Origin: Cliona cf. orientalis
Taxonomy: Eukaryota; Porifera; Demospongiae; Clionaida; Clionaidae
DNA length: 64,000 nt
Reading direction: 5' to 3'
NCBI GenBank assembly: GCA_963930775.1
Contig: OZ005698.1
Span: forward strand, 744,001 to 808,000
Shown here: one piece after another, positions 12,506 through 24,292 of the stretch
Position numbering within the stretch: position 1 is the first letter of the stretch
How the letters are laid out: each line of letters begins with the position of its first letter
Program-made: the position numbers and the translations under genes
The notes under the pieces: generated by a model
Databases searched by the model: none
What the model was told of the DNA's origin: nothing
The model's input: only the letters and a program-made list of their open reading frames with translations

Positions 12506-12577
12506 CTGCGCATGCGCAGAATTGGTGAACGCGGGCGCCAGGTGGCCAAAGATGATTTATACACGTTCTATATATAA
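12506..12577 (+). promoter_or_regulatory. Desaturase promoter: NRF-1-type palindrome and TATA box
   Basis: The palindrome CTGCGCATGCGCAG at 12506-12519 is followed by TATATAA at 12571-12577, about 140 bp upstream of the desaturase ATG. The position fits a core promoter; function is inferred. Confidence 0.5.
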
Positions 12578-12716
12578 ATCGAGAGCATGCAAAGAACTTT
12601 CCCCGCTGTATGCATGTGATCTGTACTGAGGCTATTAAAGGAGAAGTTAGGCGTTCGAGTTCATTCATTTCATCATAAATCTTGCATAGGAATTCTCAGA
12701 GACTTGCCCATCAACG

Positions 12717-13727
12717 ATGCCTCCAAGCAAAGACTGTATGATCGCCAACAGCGATTTCTCAATCAGCGAAGATGACATAGTCAAATTGGAGCCGAAAGTG
12801 CAGCAATTAGTCAAAGAATACAAAACCTTGCCTGCATTCGAGAGATGGTGCGGGTTCCAGGCACCGATCGTATGGCGTAACGTCGCTAAGATGCTCATCC
12901 TTCACGCGATAGCATCGCTCGCACTCTACTACGGACCTAGAGCAACGTGGGGGAGCTGGGTTCTATTTCCTGTTCTCTTCGTGTGCAGTAACTTCGGTGT
13001 GACTGCTGGCGTCCACCGCTACTGGACTCACAAGTCGTACAAAGCCACTCTCCCATGGAAGATTATTCTTATGTGCCTCTATTCCATCAGCATGCAGAAT
13101 GACATACTGGAATGGTGCAGGGACCATCGAGTGCACCATAAGTACTCAGAGACGAGTGCTGATCCCCACAATGCAAAGAGGGGCTTCTTTTTCGCACATA
13201 TTGGTTGGCTCATGATGAAGAAACATCCAGACATCATCATTAAAGGCCGCAATATTGACATATCAGATCTCAAGCGTGACCCAGTTGTGATGTTTCAGCA
13301 TCGTCACTATGCACTTTTAAGTCTAGTGTTTTCCGTTCTCCTTCCAATGCTTATCCCTTGCTATTTTTGGAATGAGAACCCGTGGACAGCATTCGTATTT
13401 CTTGTTGTATTTCGCTACGTGGTGACCCTTCATTCTACCTGGCTCGTGAACAGTGCTGCTCATCTCTGGGGGTCTAGGAACTACGACAAGAACATCAACC
13501 CTTCGGATAATCGTATTGTGAGCTTCGCTGCAATTGGAGAGGGATGGCACAATTACCACCACACCTTTCCCTACGACTACGGCACCAGTGAGTGGGGCCC
13601 AAGAATTAATCTCTCGACTATTATCATTGATTTGGCAGCAGCGGTGGGTATGGTGTACGATCGTAAGCAAGTGTCCCAACAAGCTATCGAGAGAGTTAGA
13701 AAAAGAGTTGGAGACTTATCGTCATAA
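12717..13727 (+). CDS. SCD: Stearoyl-CoA delta-9 desaturase
   Basis: A single intronless frame of 336 residues, the usual length for animal acyl-CoA desaturases. It introduces a cis double bond at carbon 9 of palmitoyl- or stearoyl-CoA in the ER membrane, using cytochrome b5 electrons and a di-iron centre. The histidine boxes are intact: HRYWTH (100-105), DHRVHH (136-141) and HNYHH (278-282), with the extra ligand-region motif NSAAHLWG (245-252). Hydrophobic segments lie at about 55-72, 80-97, 196-218 and 222-240, giving the usual four-span topology. The lack of introns contrasts with the neighbours and may point to retroposition or intron loss. A TATA box lies upstream. Confidence 0.97.
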   Translation: MPPSKDCMIANSDFSISEDDIVKLEPKVQQLVKEYKTLPAFERWCGFQAPIVWRNVAKMLILHAIASLALYYGPRATWGSWVLFPVLFVCSNFGVTAGVHRYWTHKSYKATLPWKIILMCLYSISMQNDILEWCRDHRVHHKYSETSADPHNAKRGFFFAHIGWLMMKKHPDIIIKGRNIDISDLKRDPVVMFQHRHYALLSLVFSVLLPMLIPCYFWNENPWTAFVFLVVFRYVVTLHSTWLVNSAAHLWGSRNYDKNINPSDNRIVSFAAIGEGWHNYHHTFPYDYGTSEWGPRINLSTIIIDLAAAVGMVYDRKQVSQQAIERVRKRVGDLSS

Positions 13728-15097
13728 CAATTGCTGTATAATTTAGCTGCACAGAAATTACGTTTTAATTTGATATGCTAACTTGCACTGAAGAATAATA
13801 ATTAATTATTTCACCTTATTTGGAAGTGTACACATAGCTAACTTGTGAATGTTCAAAGGTTAGATCAGATGTAGAGGTGACCTTTTGGTTCATCTGTTTG
13901 CATGCTGCTGTTTAATTATAGTAACTCTACAATACTGCACTAGTTTGCCATGCTACATTTGGCTATGTTGAAATTGTACTTTTGAACCTTCAACGCCTAC
14001 ATGTAGATCAAGGGTGACCTTTTGGTTCATCTGTTCTGCATGAAAGAACTCAGAATTACTGTGATGAAAGTAGCTAACTTGGGAGCACAGTCTTAAATCT
14101 CATGCAGAGTCCAATTGAAAGGGAAAGCACAAGGGATGTGCTCTGAACAGTAAAGTAGCTGACTACCTGGAAATGTGAAAAAGACCCAAGTGTGTAGAGT
14201 CATAGACATACATGACATGTTGTAGATGTCATCATTAAATTTACGGAACATTAAAATTTATTGCTTGTGCATAGCTAGCTAGTTCCTGGTAGCTAGCTAT
14301 CATGCACCTTTCTTGCCTATTGTGCTATTGGCCCTGTGTGAACATGACTAGTTACATGTGCATGATTCATGCATTCAGATTAGAGTCATGCAGACCTCTC
14401 TTTAATCTTATACAATGATACCTAAGAGATAGTAAATAAGCCTAGCTGGCTACTGTCTGCCACGTCGAAAGTCAGAAGTCGGAAGGACCCCATTGATCAT
14501 GTGACGCAAACTTTAGGCCATGATATCAATCTGACCTTTGTAGCAGTATAATTATACACAATCTTGTGGTCACACTGTTTAATTGCAGACACTGCTAGAG
14601 TTTATAATCCCTCCCTATTGTTCACTCTCCAGTGATGCCAGGCATGTCATTGTGCAGTAATTTACTCACATCAAAGTGATGTAGGTCTTGAAGCCTCAGT
14701 ACTCTTTGTATTCCAAGACACTCCTTGTCATTCATTGAGGTGAAATTTTAATTATGCTAATAATAAGCTTCCAATACCAAGCCTATGGAAGCCTATAGAA
14801 GTGCAATTTAGCTATCGCTCGACGCCCATTTATAAATTTCTGCATGCGGTGCATGCGGTGGCATCTTCTAAACGTGCGGAGGTGTGGCGTCGAGGAAATT
14901 CATCTACATGTACTATGTATCTTGTCGTATCCGGGGGCGGGGTGCGCTCAGGGTCACGCACGCGCACCTTCCGCTCCGTTGAACTTCAACCTGATCAAAA
15001 ATGCATCGGTTAACTTGTTGGGTTGTTGATCGAGCATAATAATAATATTGTACAGGTGCTGGTGAGTTTATTACAGACCTAACCAGTCAGGTGTACC
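13728..15097. other. Intergenic region between desaturase and receptor gene A
   Basis: No gene was found. It contains a pair of identical 23-bp direct repeats (13876-13898 and 14013-14035, including GGTGACCTTTTGGTTCATCT). A GC-richer stretch at 14800-15000 probably belongs to the promoter or 5' UTR of receptor gene A. Short open frames there show no splice-supported coding. Confidence 0.55.
13876..14035 (+). repeat. Two identical 23-bp direct repeats
   Basis: Copies at 13876-13898 and 14013-14035 are identical and start GGTGACCTTTTGGTTC. They lie 150-310 bp after the desaturase stop and may be in its 3' UTR. GGTGACC resembles a nuclear-receptor half-site, but no function is shown. Confidence 0.6.
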
Positions 15098-18000
15098 ATG
15101 CCCCTGTGGAGTGTTGAAGAGTGGAGGGTTCGGATCGGGTCGTGCTGGTGTGCCTTCGGTCGACCCATCAACACCAGGTTCACCAGAAACAGAGGCAAGT
15201 CCAGGAGAGTGTTGACTCTGCGTCAGCTACTGACCATGGTGATCATGGTGATGCTACTGATAGTGGCCAATCTGGTGCTATGTGCTATGCACCTCAAAAT
15301 GTCTTCTGGTGAGTCTTATAGTGCATGAAGTTGACATCACTGATTGTGCATTCCCAGGCTCTTTTGGGGAGATCTAGAGAGCCGTATGGACGGTGAGGTA
15401 GCCATGCATGGCCATTAATATTATTGGTTACCCCAGTTCACAGGCGGTGAAGTTTAATGATAGATTAGTGAAACCAATTTCAAAACCACATCACTAACAC
15501 TGTCTATATTATTATAATAATAATATAAATTCTGTATGATGCTAGATACCGGTACGTGATAGGCATATTGAGTTTCATGCACTTGCACCCCCACTATCAT
15601 TTACTATCAAACTGTACCCTTCTATAGCATTGTTTGATGGAGGCGGTAATGGGAAGCTAAGCCTGCTTCGGTTCGTCCTAATCCTCAACATTTCACTTGG
15701 AGTTCTAACTACTGCTGTTCAGACGGTCCATCACAGTGTGTTGTCTTACCAAGCTCAAGTATCTCTCAGGCAATTTTTTGTTGATCTGGCTCACAGCCTA
15801 TGGCTGATTCGCTACTTATTCCAATTTCTGACCTACCCAGGTAGTTAATATCTCAATTGTTGTACTTCCTTGTGCTATATGCGATTAACTAAATTTTTTT
15901 GTTGTGCAGGTTGGCTTATGATAAATTCACTCCAAAATGGAATTACTTCTTTGTTTAAGGGAATTTCCAAGAACCTCATAAAGTGCACACGTGTTCCAGG
16001 ACTTGAATTTCCGCCTGGAAGCCTGAGACTATCACTTGTGATTGTAGTAATGGTTGGAGCTCAGCTGTTTATCTCTGTGTCCATTTCTCGTGCTGTGATT
16101 TCCCTCCTCCTCATGACCTCTGGCGATGTAGAGAGAAACCCAGGACCCACCCAATCTTCTAGTATGCTTCAATATCCCACGTCATGTCAGATTTTGAAGA
16201 TGCTTTACTTTAGTCATTGTAGAATCCAATCTCGTTCGTATTCATTGCTCTCATCAACCATCCCAATATCTTATCAGTTTCTTTGGTTTTACTATGCGAA
16301 GATACTTGTGCCCAGGTTTGTATGTACCAGTAACTGCATTTTGTTTATTGGTATAAATTTAGTTATGCATACCTGTTATTAATTGGCACACAGCTATCAA
16401 GGTCACTGGAACTACTTTTGGTGGGACTGTTTTGCTGGTTCTCCTCCTACAAGCTATGACGGCTGTTCAGACAACCCTGCTTATGAGATCTGGAGATGTG
16501 GAGATGAACCCTGGCCCTGGACTTTACCCTGGTGGGTGGTTGATGCTGAAAGTATGCAGTATAGATTAATTATGTTATTCTCTCTCTCTCTTTCTTGCAA
16601 CTTTTGTTTATTTTTAGATCTGGACTATGATGATGTTGACAGTACCATTATTTTGAGTGAGCACATGATTAATTTACTTACATTGTAGCGTATAGTCGGA
16701 AGATTTGGTAGGAAAGTAAAGTTTTGAGGTCTGCCTTTGTAACCTCCAAATCCCAATATTGAGCTATGATTATCCCTTATTGAATTGCCAAATTAGCAAA
16801 TTTGATTTGCCTATCATAGTCAATTGGACATCACTGCCGCAATACAGCCTCTGTCTCTCCTTTAGCAGGTTAGCCAGATTATAAGATTAATTTGGTCCTC
16901 ACTTTTAATTTGTATTGAGCATGCTCTTCTGTTGGCTCTAAATGTGCACATGATATGTGTAGATAGTTCAGAACCTTATTTAAGAGTCAAGTGTTTGTCT
17001 CTTGATGCATTGTGAATTACAAAGAAAAGATATGTTTCCTTGAAAACACTAACTTTGTGAGAGTCAACACTGGAGTCATCACCACAATCACCATAACCCA
17101 CAATGATTGAAAACAAAACATTTAGCTTGATAATTAGTAATAATCTCATGATAGAACCTACTAACAAAATACGATGGAAAGTCCAGGTACAAAGTGAATG
17201 CACTAGGGGGATATTTTTGGCTCTTCAGTTTTTCACATTTCAGCTTATAATATTAACAGGTGAAGATGATTTCCGTGAAGTGTTCAGGTGTACTGTGGGT
17301 CTTAAACCTTGCTACTATGAGCTTGGAATAGAGCTTGGTTTGCCACCTCAAGCGGTTCAGGACAAAACCGTTGGCAATCCACTGGCTGGCGTCTTGCTTG
17401 CGTGGCTGAATCAACGCTACGACACTGAAAGGTATGGTATTCCTACATGGCGGAGATTGGTGGAAGCAGTGGACAATCCTGCTGGTGGAAACAACCATGA
17501 ACTGGCAAAGACTATTGCTTCTAAACATCCCACAGGTACATAATATTACACCAGTTGTACTTTATCACAATATTTTGTATCATTAGTTCAAGATCAATCA
17601 AAAGAACCTGATGAGGAAAAATCTCCTGAAAGACAAACTGAGAGTGTTACAGTTGAAATTCAACCAAAAGAACCTGATGAGGAAAAATCTCCTGAAAGGC
17701 AAACTGAGAGTGTTACAGTTGAAATTCAACCAAAAGAATCTGATAACGAAAAATCTCCTGAAAGGCTACCTGAAACTGTTAGAGTTCAAAGTGAATCTGA
17801 TGATGAAGAATCTCCTGAAAGGCAGCCTGAGAATGTTACCAGTAAAGATGCATCAGGTATATAGGTACTGAAAGTTGTAGTAATAAAGATTTTTTGACTG
17901 TCAATATTTGCAGTTAACGATTAGTATTGTTTTTGACGCCAATCATTATCAAAATTTAATTGCAGCTGATGCACCTAGTGATGAAGAAGCACACTCATCA

Positions 18001-21000
18001 GATGTGAGCCATGAAGCTGAACGTAAAACGCAGTCCGTGCATATTACATGTGAAGAGTATGTAGGAGAGAATTTGGATGAAATTCTTCAGAGGATACAGG
18101 ACTACCATGGGCTGTGGAAGGTCATCGGTGCTGAGCTCGGCATTGAGGTGGATGTACTCGATATGATTGAGAAAAACTATCAACAAGATATTGATTGTCT
18201 ACATTCATTGACCATACACTTGCCTTACGGTCACGATTCCAGCCGGACATATCAAGCATTAGTCAAAGCCTTTAAATCCGAACGTGCCTCTGATGCAATT
18301 TCAGGTATATAAGTATCAGTGCCTCTTGATGACCATTATCGTAAATATACTGCCGCTATCACACCTAAGGTGACCATTGATATAGTTTCTGTGGGTTGGC
18401 CCAAAAGTGCAGTGAGAGTGTTTTATACTTGTAAGCACTAGCAGCTAAGCTATATTATGTGTCTTTTATCACTTTTCCATAAAAATTGTGAAAAAATAGT
18501 ATGCTTGCAAAGCCTGGTTTAAACTAAAATTGCAAAAGAAAAATTATACTGGCAATTTATCACTTGTGTAGCAATCAATGATGTGCAAACGGCACTTACA
18601 ATGGCTTGGGATTATCATGAAGTGTGGAGGTCTATTGGTGTTGAATTAAACATTGATGAAAGTGTACTTGATAGCATCGAGAAAAGTCACTCTGGTCACC
18701 ACGACTGTCTACGTGCACTCATTGAAGTGTGGCTGGCTGGCAGCAGACTCACTGACGCAGGGAGAGAAACAATGACCAATGCCCTTCAGTCAGTACGTGT
18801 CGCCATAGCTATTGCAGGTACTATTATAGTGAATTTGTGTACAATCTGCTGTGCATGATAATCATCCATCCTAGGGAAGGGATGTGTGCCCCCCCCCCCC
18901 CCACCTATAAACTGTAGGTTTAAAGAAGTCACTCCCTATACAGTGTAGATATTCCATAATATAAATTTATCTGTGTGCATGATATTGTATTGATAGCCCG
19001 CCCAGTGAGAAGTAAAGATCTGAAGAGAGTGTTCAATGTAAAATTGGAGCATTACAGACTATGGAAGCTACTTGGTACGGAACTGGGTATCGATGTGGAT
19101 ACTCTCAATGATATTGAGGAGAATCATAGTGCTGGGAGTCGAAACTGCCTACGTGTCATGATTGACAGTGCTGACCCTAAGATAACACACAGAGCATTGG
19201 CTACTGCTCTTCAGTCAGAAGTTATCACTAATGCTATTGCAGGTATTCTTGCACTAATTTAGTATTAGTTAGTAGGTCAAATGTAAACTATTATATATAT
19301 ATACATGTAGATCCTCCACTGGTAGCTCAAGACTTAGACATACTGTGCAGATGGGAACATTTCAAAATATGGAGAATCATTGGCACAGAGCTAGGGATTG
19401 ATGCAGATACGCTTGATACTTATGAGAAAACAGATCATGACTGCCTGCGTAGAATGATTAGTGAAGCTAAGCCTCCCATAACGCACAGTGCAATGACTAA
19501 GGTTCTTCAATCAGAGCGAATCACCAATGCTGTTGCAGGTATATTTTTATTAGAAGACTAGTTAAACCTCCAAATACTGTTTACAGTAACTCATGCACGC
19601 AGTGTACATTCATACACTGCATGCATGTGACACAATTCAGCATAGGTCAGAGTCCACATTATTATCGCAAAAGCATGATTATGCTTTGTTTTGCTTGTTA
19701 CTGCATGTGGTGACTCTAAAAATAGACATACATGTGGCTCTATCTTGCATGATTGTACATTAAATCATTATTTTGCAGCCATTCTCAACAATATAGAAGT
19801 CAATGAGATTCTTTCATTGGCTGTGGAGCATTATCGATCATGGAAGTCCATAGGTTTGGAGCTGGGTATTGACGGTGCTGCTCTCAATGCCATTGAGAAG
19901 AAATACGTGAATGACCACCGTCGTCTGATCGCCATGATTGAGTTGTGGCATGCCAGTGTTGATCTGAATCCATCACAGGAGGCGATGACCAAGGCTCTTC
20001 AATCTAACCGTGTTACTACTTCTGTAGTAGGTGTGTGCATGCATTACTAGAGTTTGGGTGTGTGGGCTGGGAATTAAATTAATAACTATATATGGCATCA
20101 CTTTTTGCATGCAATAATTCACAGTTCATTATAAAGTTAGATCGACCTCTTAATAATTTTTATCGTGAATGCCAATCAGCAATTGGTCTGCTGTGGTACA
20201 CTCACTGGCGGCCCAAAATGTGACAAGCGCTGTAGTTGAATGATATACCTTGAGACCATGCAGAAATCTGCATCCGGTCCTATCTATGTTCATAGTATAT
20301 TTTGTTTGGTGTTGCAGATTTCACCCCATCACATGGAGAACCATTGCTAGAACAACGCGATTACAGCTGTGACAGTGAGGTTATGGTGGACGGAGACATC
20401 TTTACTTACCCATACTACTGGGACATAGGAAATGTAGCGCTTGCTGTTAAGATCCTGCAATCTTTGACTCGTGCCAAAAATTACTTTGAACACAAAATTT
20501 TGTCCCCTGGTATTATATGTGCAGTTACGATCGGTATAGTTGGACGCGACTATCCTCTTGATATGCAGCCCGGCTGGACAAATGAAGGTATAGGCTACCA
20601 TGCTGACGATGGGAAACTATTCAATGAAAATGGAGCAGGAACTCCATTTGGTCCAACATGCACTACTGGAGATCGTATGGGATGTGGAGTGATCTTTGAG
20701 GATGGGGACTCAGAGTCTTCAGACTATGTAAAGGTGTTTTTCACAAAAAACGGAAAACAAGTTGGTGATATTGTCAACTTTAAGAGGCCTGCTAGTGGTC
20801 AAGGACTGTATCCGTTGATGGGACTTTCAAGTCGAGGTGAACAGTTTCAGTATCTTGGTACATGGCACCATCTTCCCAATGTTTCTCAGGTCTCAGAGCA
20901 CAATAATGAAGAAAGTAAGTGAATCCCGATACCTTTTTTCATATGTATAAATTTGCTTTGGCATTGAACAGTTTAATAGAATCCTAAGCATACTAATGGA

Positions 21001-23765
21001 ATTTCCACCAAAATTATCTTTCAGGAAAAGGCTATGAAGAAGAATTGAATAAACTGTTAGCAAGCGAAGGACATGTTGAACTGGACATATCCAAGGTGAT
21101 CCTCACAGGAGCAGCTGGGAGTGGAAAGACATGTACGAAACTCTTACTCTACAAGCTGCCTCCACCAGTGCAGCGTCAGAGCACAGAACTCATCGAACCA
21201 ATGGATAGAGCTTACATCAAACATGAACTGGCCTATCATGAAGAAGACGACAGTGAATATGAGTGGATTGTGGTGGAAAGTGGCAGCGAAAGTCTGTACT
21301 CAATGCTTGCAGCGACTGTAGACTCGGGGGAATACACTGTGTTGTGTGAGCATGAAGATACTGATGGTATATCCATGGAGAATTTGCCGAGTGTACCCAC
21401 AGATGAAGAATCTGAGTCAAGCTTGCCAAAGTCGCCCACTATCGTACAATCTTCAGACTCAAATTCAAGATCACCTTCTGAACTTAGTAAAAAGAGCACA
21501 CCTAGTTCCAAGAAAGCTGATGGCATGCAAAAGCACATTGAGAGGCAGGACAGTAAGGCAAGGGAGTCACTGTTGATGAAGTTGAAGAACTCAGTAGATC
21601 AGAAAGGAGTGTGTGTGCACAAGGTTCGATGGATTCACCTCGTGGACAGTGGAGGACAGTCGCAGTTTCACGATATATTACCCACGTTCTTACATCACAC
21701 TTCTGTCATAATCTACGTGCTGAAACTTTCAGAACCACTCGATGATCAGCCGTTTGACAACTACTTTGAGGACGGAGAGCGCCTGGGAGAGTCTAGAAGA
21801 TCACACTATGACGTGGAGCAGATTCTTAATGGTGTGATACAATCTGCCTACTATGAGAAGCACAACGTAGCGAATGAAAAACACACTACAAAAATCATGA
21901 TCATTGGAACGCATAAGGACGTACAAGCTGGAGGCGAAAGCATCGATGTAAAGAATTCAAAACTGAAGAAGATTTTTGAGCCATTTGTTGGTTCCAGACA
22001 GCTTGAGGTCCTGTGCCACGGTGACTATAATGCTGACGATATCATTTTCCCTCTCGATGCAATGAAGCGAGATCAGGAGTCCCTCGGCACTGGAAGAGAC
22101 ATCCGTAAACGCATCGTAAGCAAAGGAAGCAAAACTCACAAGGTTCCCATTAGCTGGTTTTTACTCGAGCAAGATTTGAGGAGCGTTGGGGGAGAAGAAA
22201 ACAATGGCGTCATTACAATAGGAGAGTGTACAAAATTAGCCAAAGCAATCAATGTATCAAAATTGAAAAGTGCACTGGAATATTTTCATTCTTTGAACAT
22301 ATTTTTATTCTTTCCACATTCTTCAGTTCTCTCGGAAATTGTGTTCACAGATCCTCAGGTTGTTGTGACGATCGTATCAGCATTCGTGAAAGAAGCATAT
22401 CAAAAAGTAACAGATACCGAGTTCAAAAATTTCAGCGAACGTGGAGAGTTCACAAAATCATTTGTGAAAAGCAAACTCAGCAGATTCCTGGTTCCAGCTG
22501 CACGATTTGAAGAAGCAGAAGTGATTGAACTTTTGAAGATCACCCTTGTCGTTGCACACATCGAAGAAGGACGTTATTTTATGCCATGTGTCTTGCCTCA
22601 CTGCTCACTGGATGAATTTGAAAAAGAAAGAAATGATCTTGAAGTCCCAGCTGTCATTCTCAAGTTGCCTGGTGACACTCACTGTGTTCCACGAGGTTTC
22701 TTCTGTGCTCTCGTGTGTGGTTTGATGAAAAAATGGAAGCTGAGGAAAAAGAAAGGCAAAGAAGTCGACGTGTTCAAGAACTTTGTCCAGTTTACTGTTG
22801 ATGGCTATCGAGTTGTCGTGGCTGATACGTTTTACTACATTGAGATTCACGTATCTGGCTGTGATCCCGACAGGTACATATGCAGGAAAATATATGAAGA
22901 TATCGGGGAAGCACTGAAGGTGGTTGTCAACACACACAACTACAATAATGAGATCGTAGAATCATACAGTTTGGACTTTCTCTGTCCCTGTGGATCAGCA
23001 CCCGCTCATACTGCTCTCATCTTTTCCACTGGAAGGAAGCAAAGACTCAACTGCACAAGGGATGATGATGAGACGTTTAAGCTTGAGAACAAGTTTTTAA
23101 TTTGGCTAGAGGATCCAGGTAATTTTTGAATGCATAGTGATGGTATAGTGTCATCATAAGCTTGTTGATGACGAAAAGGATATTACTTTATGCATAATAT
23201 TTATTATATATTTCGTGCATAATCCTCAATCCTCTTTTTATTAGTTCCCGAGTCCGTGCCACACCCACCAATCTTAAAACAAGAATCTGAATCAAAGCTC
23301 AAAATCAGTAAGCTATCATGACTCATGGGTATGCATTCACATACCATGGCAATCATAATAATAAATAATAATAATATTATTATTATATACTCACACAATC
23401 ATGTACCTTAACAATCCTTGCATTAAATTTTCTCATTGGCAGACTTGGGTGCATTGCTGATACTCAAGTATACAGACAAAGGAGAGAAGAAGAAAGTCCG
23501 GATTATCAACAAAGCGAGTCACAAGTGGAAGGATATAGCCAGCTTGCTCAGTGACGATGCCAACATAACGAGTGTTTTGGAGCAAAAACATCGTGGTGAC
23601 CCCAGTGAATGCTTGAAGGAAACATTCACTGAGTATTTCATTAATAAGAAGCCGGAGGACTATTCCCAGGACTGGGATGGGATGATTGAATTGCTGGATG
23701 ATGTTGGCCTTGAAGCACTTGCTGAAGAAGTAAAACATGCTCTTTCATGTATAACATCAGCCTAA
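15098..23765 (+). CDS. Receptor gene A: TM-2A-2A-multi-Death-SPRY-Roc/COR-Death protein
   Basis: Sixteen exons: 15098-15308, 15628-15840, 15910-16161, 16394-16531, 16618-16656, 17260-17535, 17587-17856, 17966-18304, 18572-18817, 18997-19242, 19311-19538, 19779-20030, 20318-20914, 21025-23118, 23245-23307 and 23443-23765; 1,928 residues. Exons 1-4 encode hydrophobic segments and two 2A peptides (cuts after G220 and G266). Exons 6 and 8-12 each encode a death-like helical module, five sharing an LWKxxGxELGI-type core. Exon 7 is a repeat linker. Exon 13 is a SPRY domain (904-1102). Exon 14 carries a Roc GTPase with GAAGSGKT (1131-1138), DSGGQ and THKD, then a COR-like region. Exon 16 is a C-terminal death-fold domain. 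All internal introns are phase 1. Such parts suggest an intracellular immune or cell-death sensor; the ligand is unknown. I do not recall this exact combination from any described protein. Confidence 0.85.
16095..16148 (+). other. First 2A (StopGo) peptide of receptor gene A
   Basis: Exon 3 ends with a hydrophobic stretch followed by LLLMTSGDVERNPGP, a perfect match to the 2A consensus D(V/I)ExNPG/P. Ribosomes are known to skip the Gly-Pro bond in such sequences, releasing the upstream chain and continuing from proline. The predicted break is between residues 220 and 221. Confidence 0.9.
16465..16518 (+). other. Second 2A (StopGo) peptide of receptor gene A
   Basis: Exon 4 encodes a short hydrophobic run (TVLLVLLLQAM) and then TTLLMRSGDVEMNPGP, again a full 2A consensus. 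It lies 46 residues after the first site. The predicted break is between residues 266 and 267, releasing the death-SPRY-Roc receptor with an N-terminal proline. Confidence 0.9.
17599..17850 (+). repeat. Four tandem 60-66-bp coding repeats in exon 7 of gene A
   Basis: The exon repeats an acidic unit close to KEPDEEKSPERQTESVTVEI. The first two units are almost identical at 66 bp each; the last two are shorter and diverged. It forms a flexible linker between death-like modules. Copy B keeps only about one unit (QPKEPEHVSDAG). Confidence 0.85.
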
Positions 23766-23772
23766 GCATCAA

Positions 23773-24265
23773 AGTGACTTAACATGGCTGCATGATTCAG
23801 TATGAAAATTGATCTTATCTCTAAGCTTCTGATTTTTGTGGAACTACATAATATTATGATATTATATTATTATGTGCATATAATTAATCAAAAGCACTCC
23901 CCATTTCCTATCTATATTATTATTATTATTATAATACACGGTCAATTCTATGACTATACCCTTATGCTGGTAAATCAATATTCCATATAAGGGCATGCAC
24001 AGTACTATAATTAATTTTTATAGAAGCTGCTCAGTTTACATAATAATTTATTATGCCCAGAGGTCCGTACATACCAATAGTATTAAGAACATTATTATTT
24101 TGCATAATTCATAATATCATAACTCAGTTGATATTATAATATCGAAAACAAAGATCTTGGAGATCTAGTAGCTACATTCAAGCTTGTCCCACACTATTGT
24201 TACAGAATCTACACCATATCCTCCATATAATATATTATTATAATAATTATGTCCACTAAGTATAG
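23773..24265. other. AT-rich spacer at the centre of the inverted duplication
   Basis: About 490 bp of very AT-rich DNA with many TATTAT/ATAATA words. No gene, RNA or recognisable element was found. It separates two convergent 3' ends and must hold their polyadenylation regions. Confidence 0.6.
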
Positions 24266-24292
24266 ATGCTTAGGCTGATCTTGTACAAAATG

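Noticed and set aside
14801-15029. Possible 5' coding exon of receptor gene A
   Set aside because: The open frames are not continuous with exon 1 through any clear splice pair, and copy B has no matching sequence upstream of its start.
16095-16518. 2A peptides as a sign of a retrotransposon or viral insertion
   Set aside because: The motifs sit in spliced exons between hydrophobic exons and death-domain exons with consistent phase, and no reverse transcriptase, capsid or replicase sequence is nearby.
17599-17850. Regular 60-66-bp repeats as a CRISPR-like array
   Set aside because: The repeats are contiguous, in frame and encode an acidic linker; there are no unique spacers and the genome is eukaryotic.
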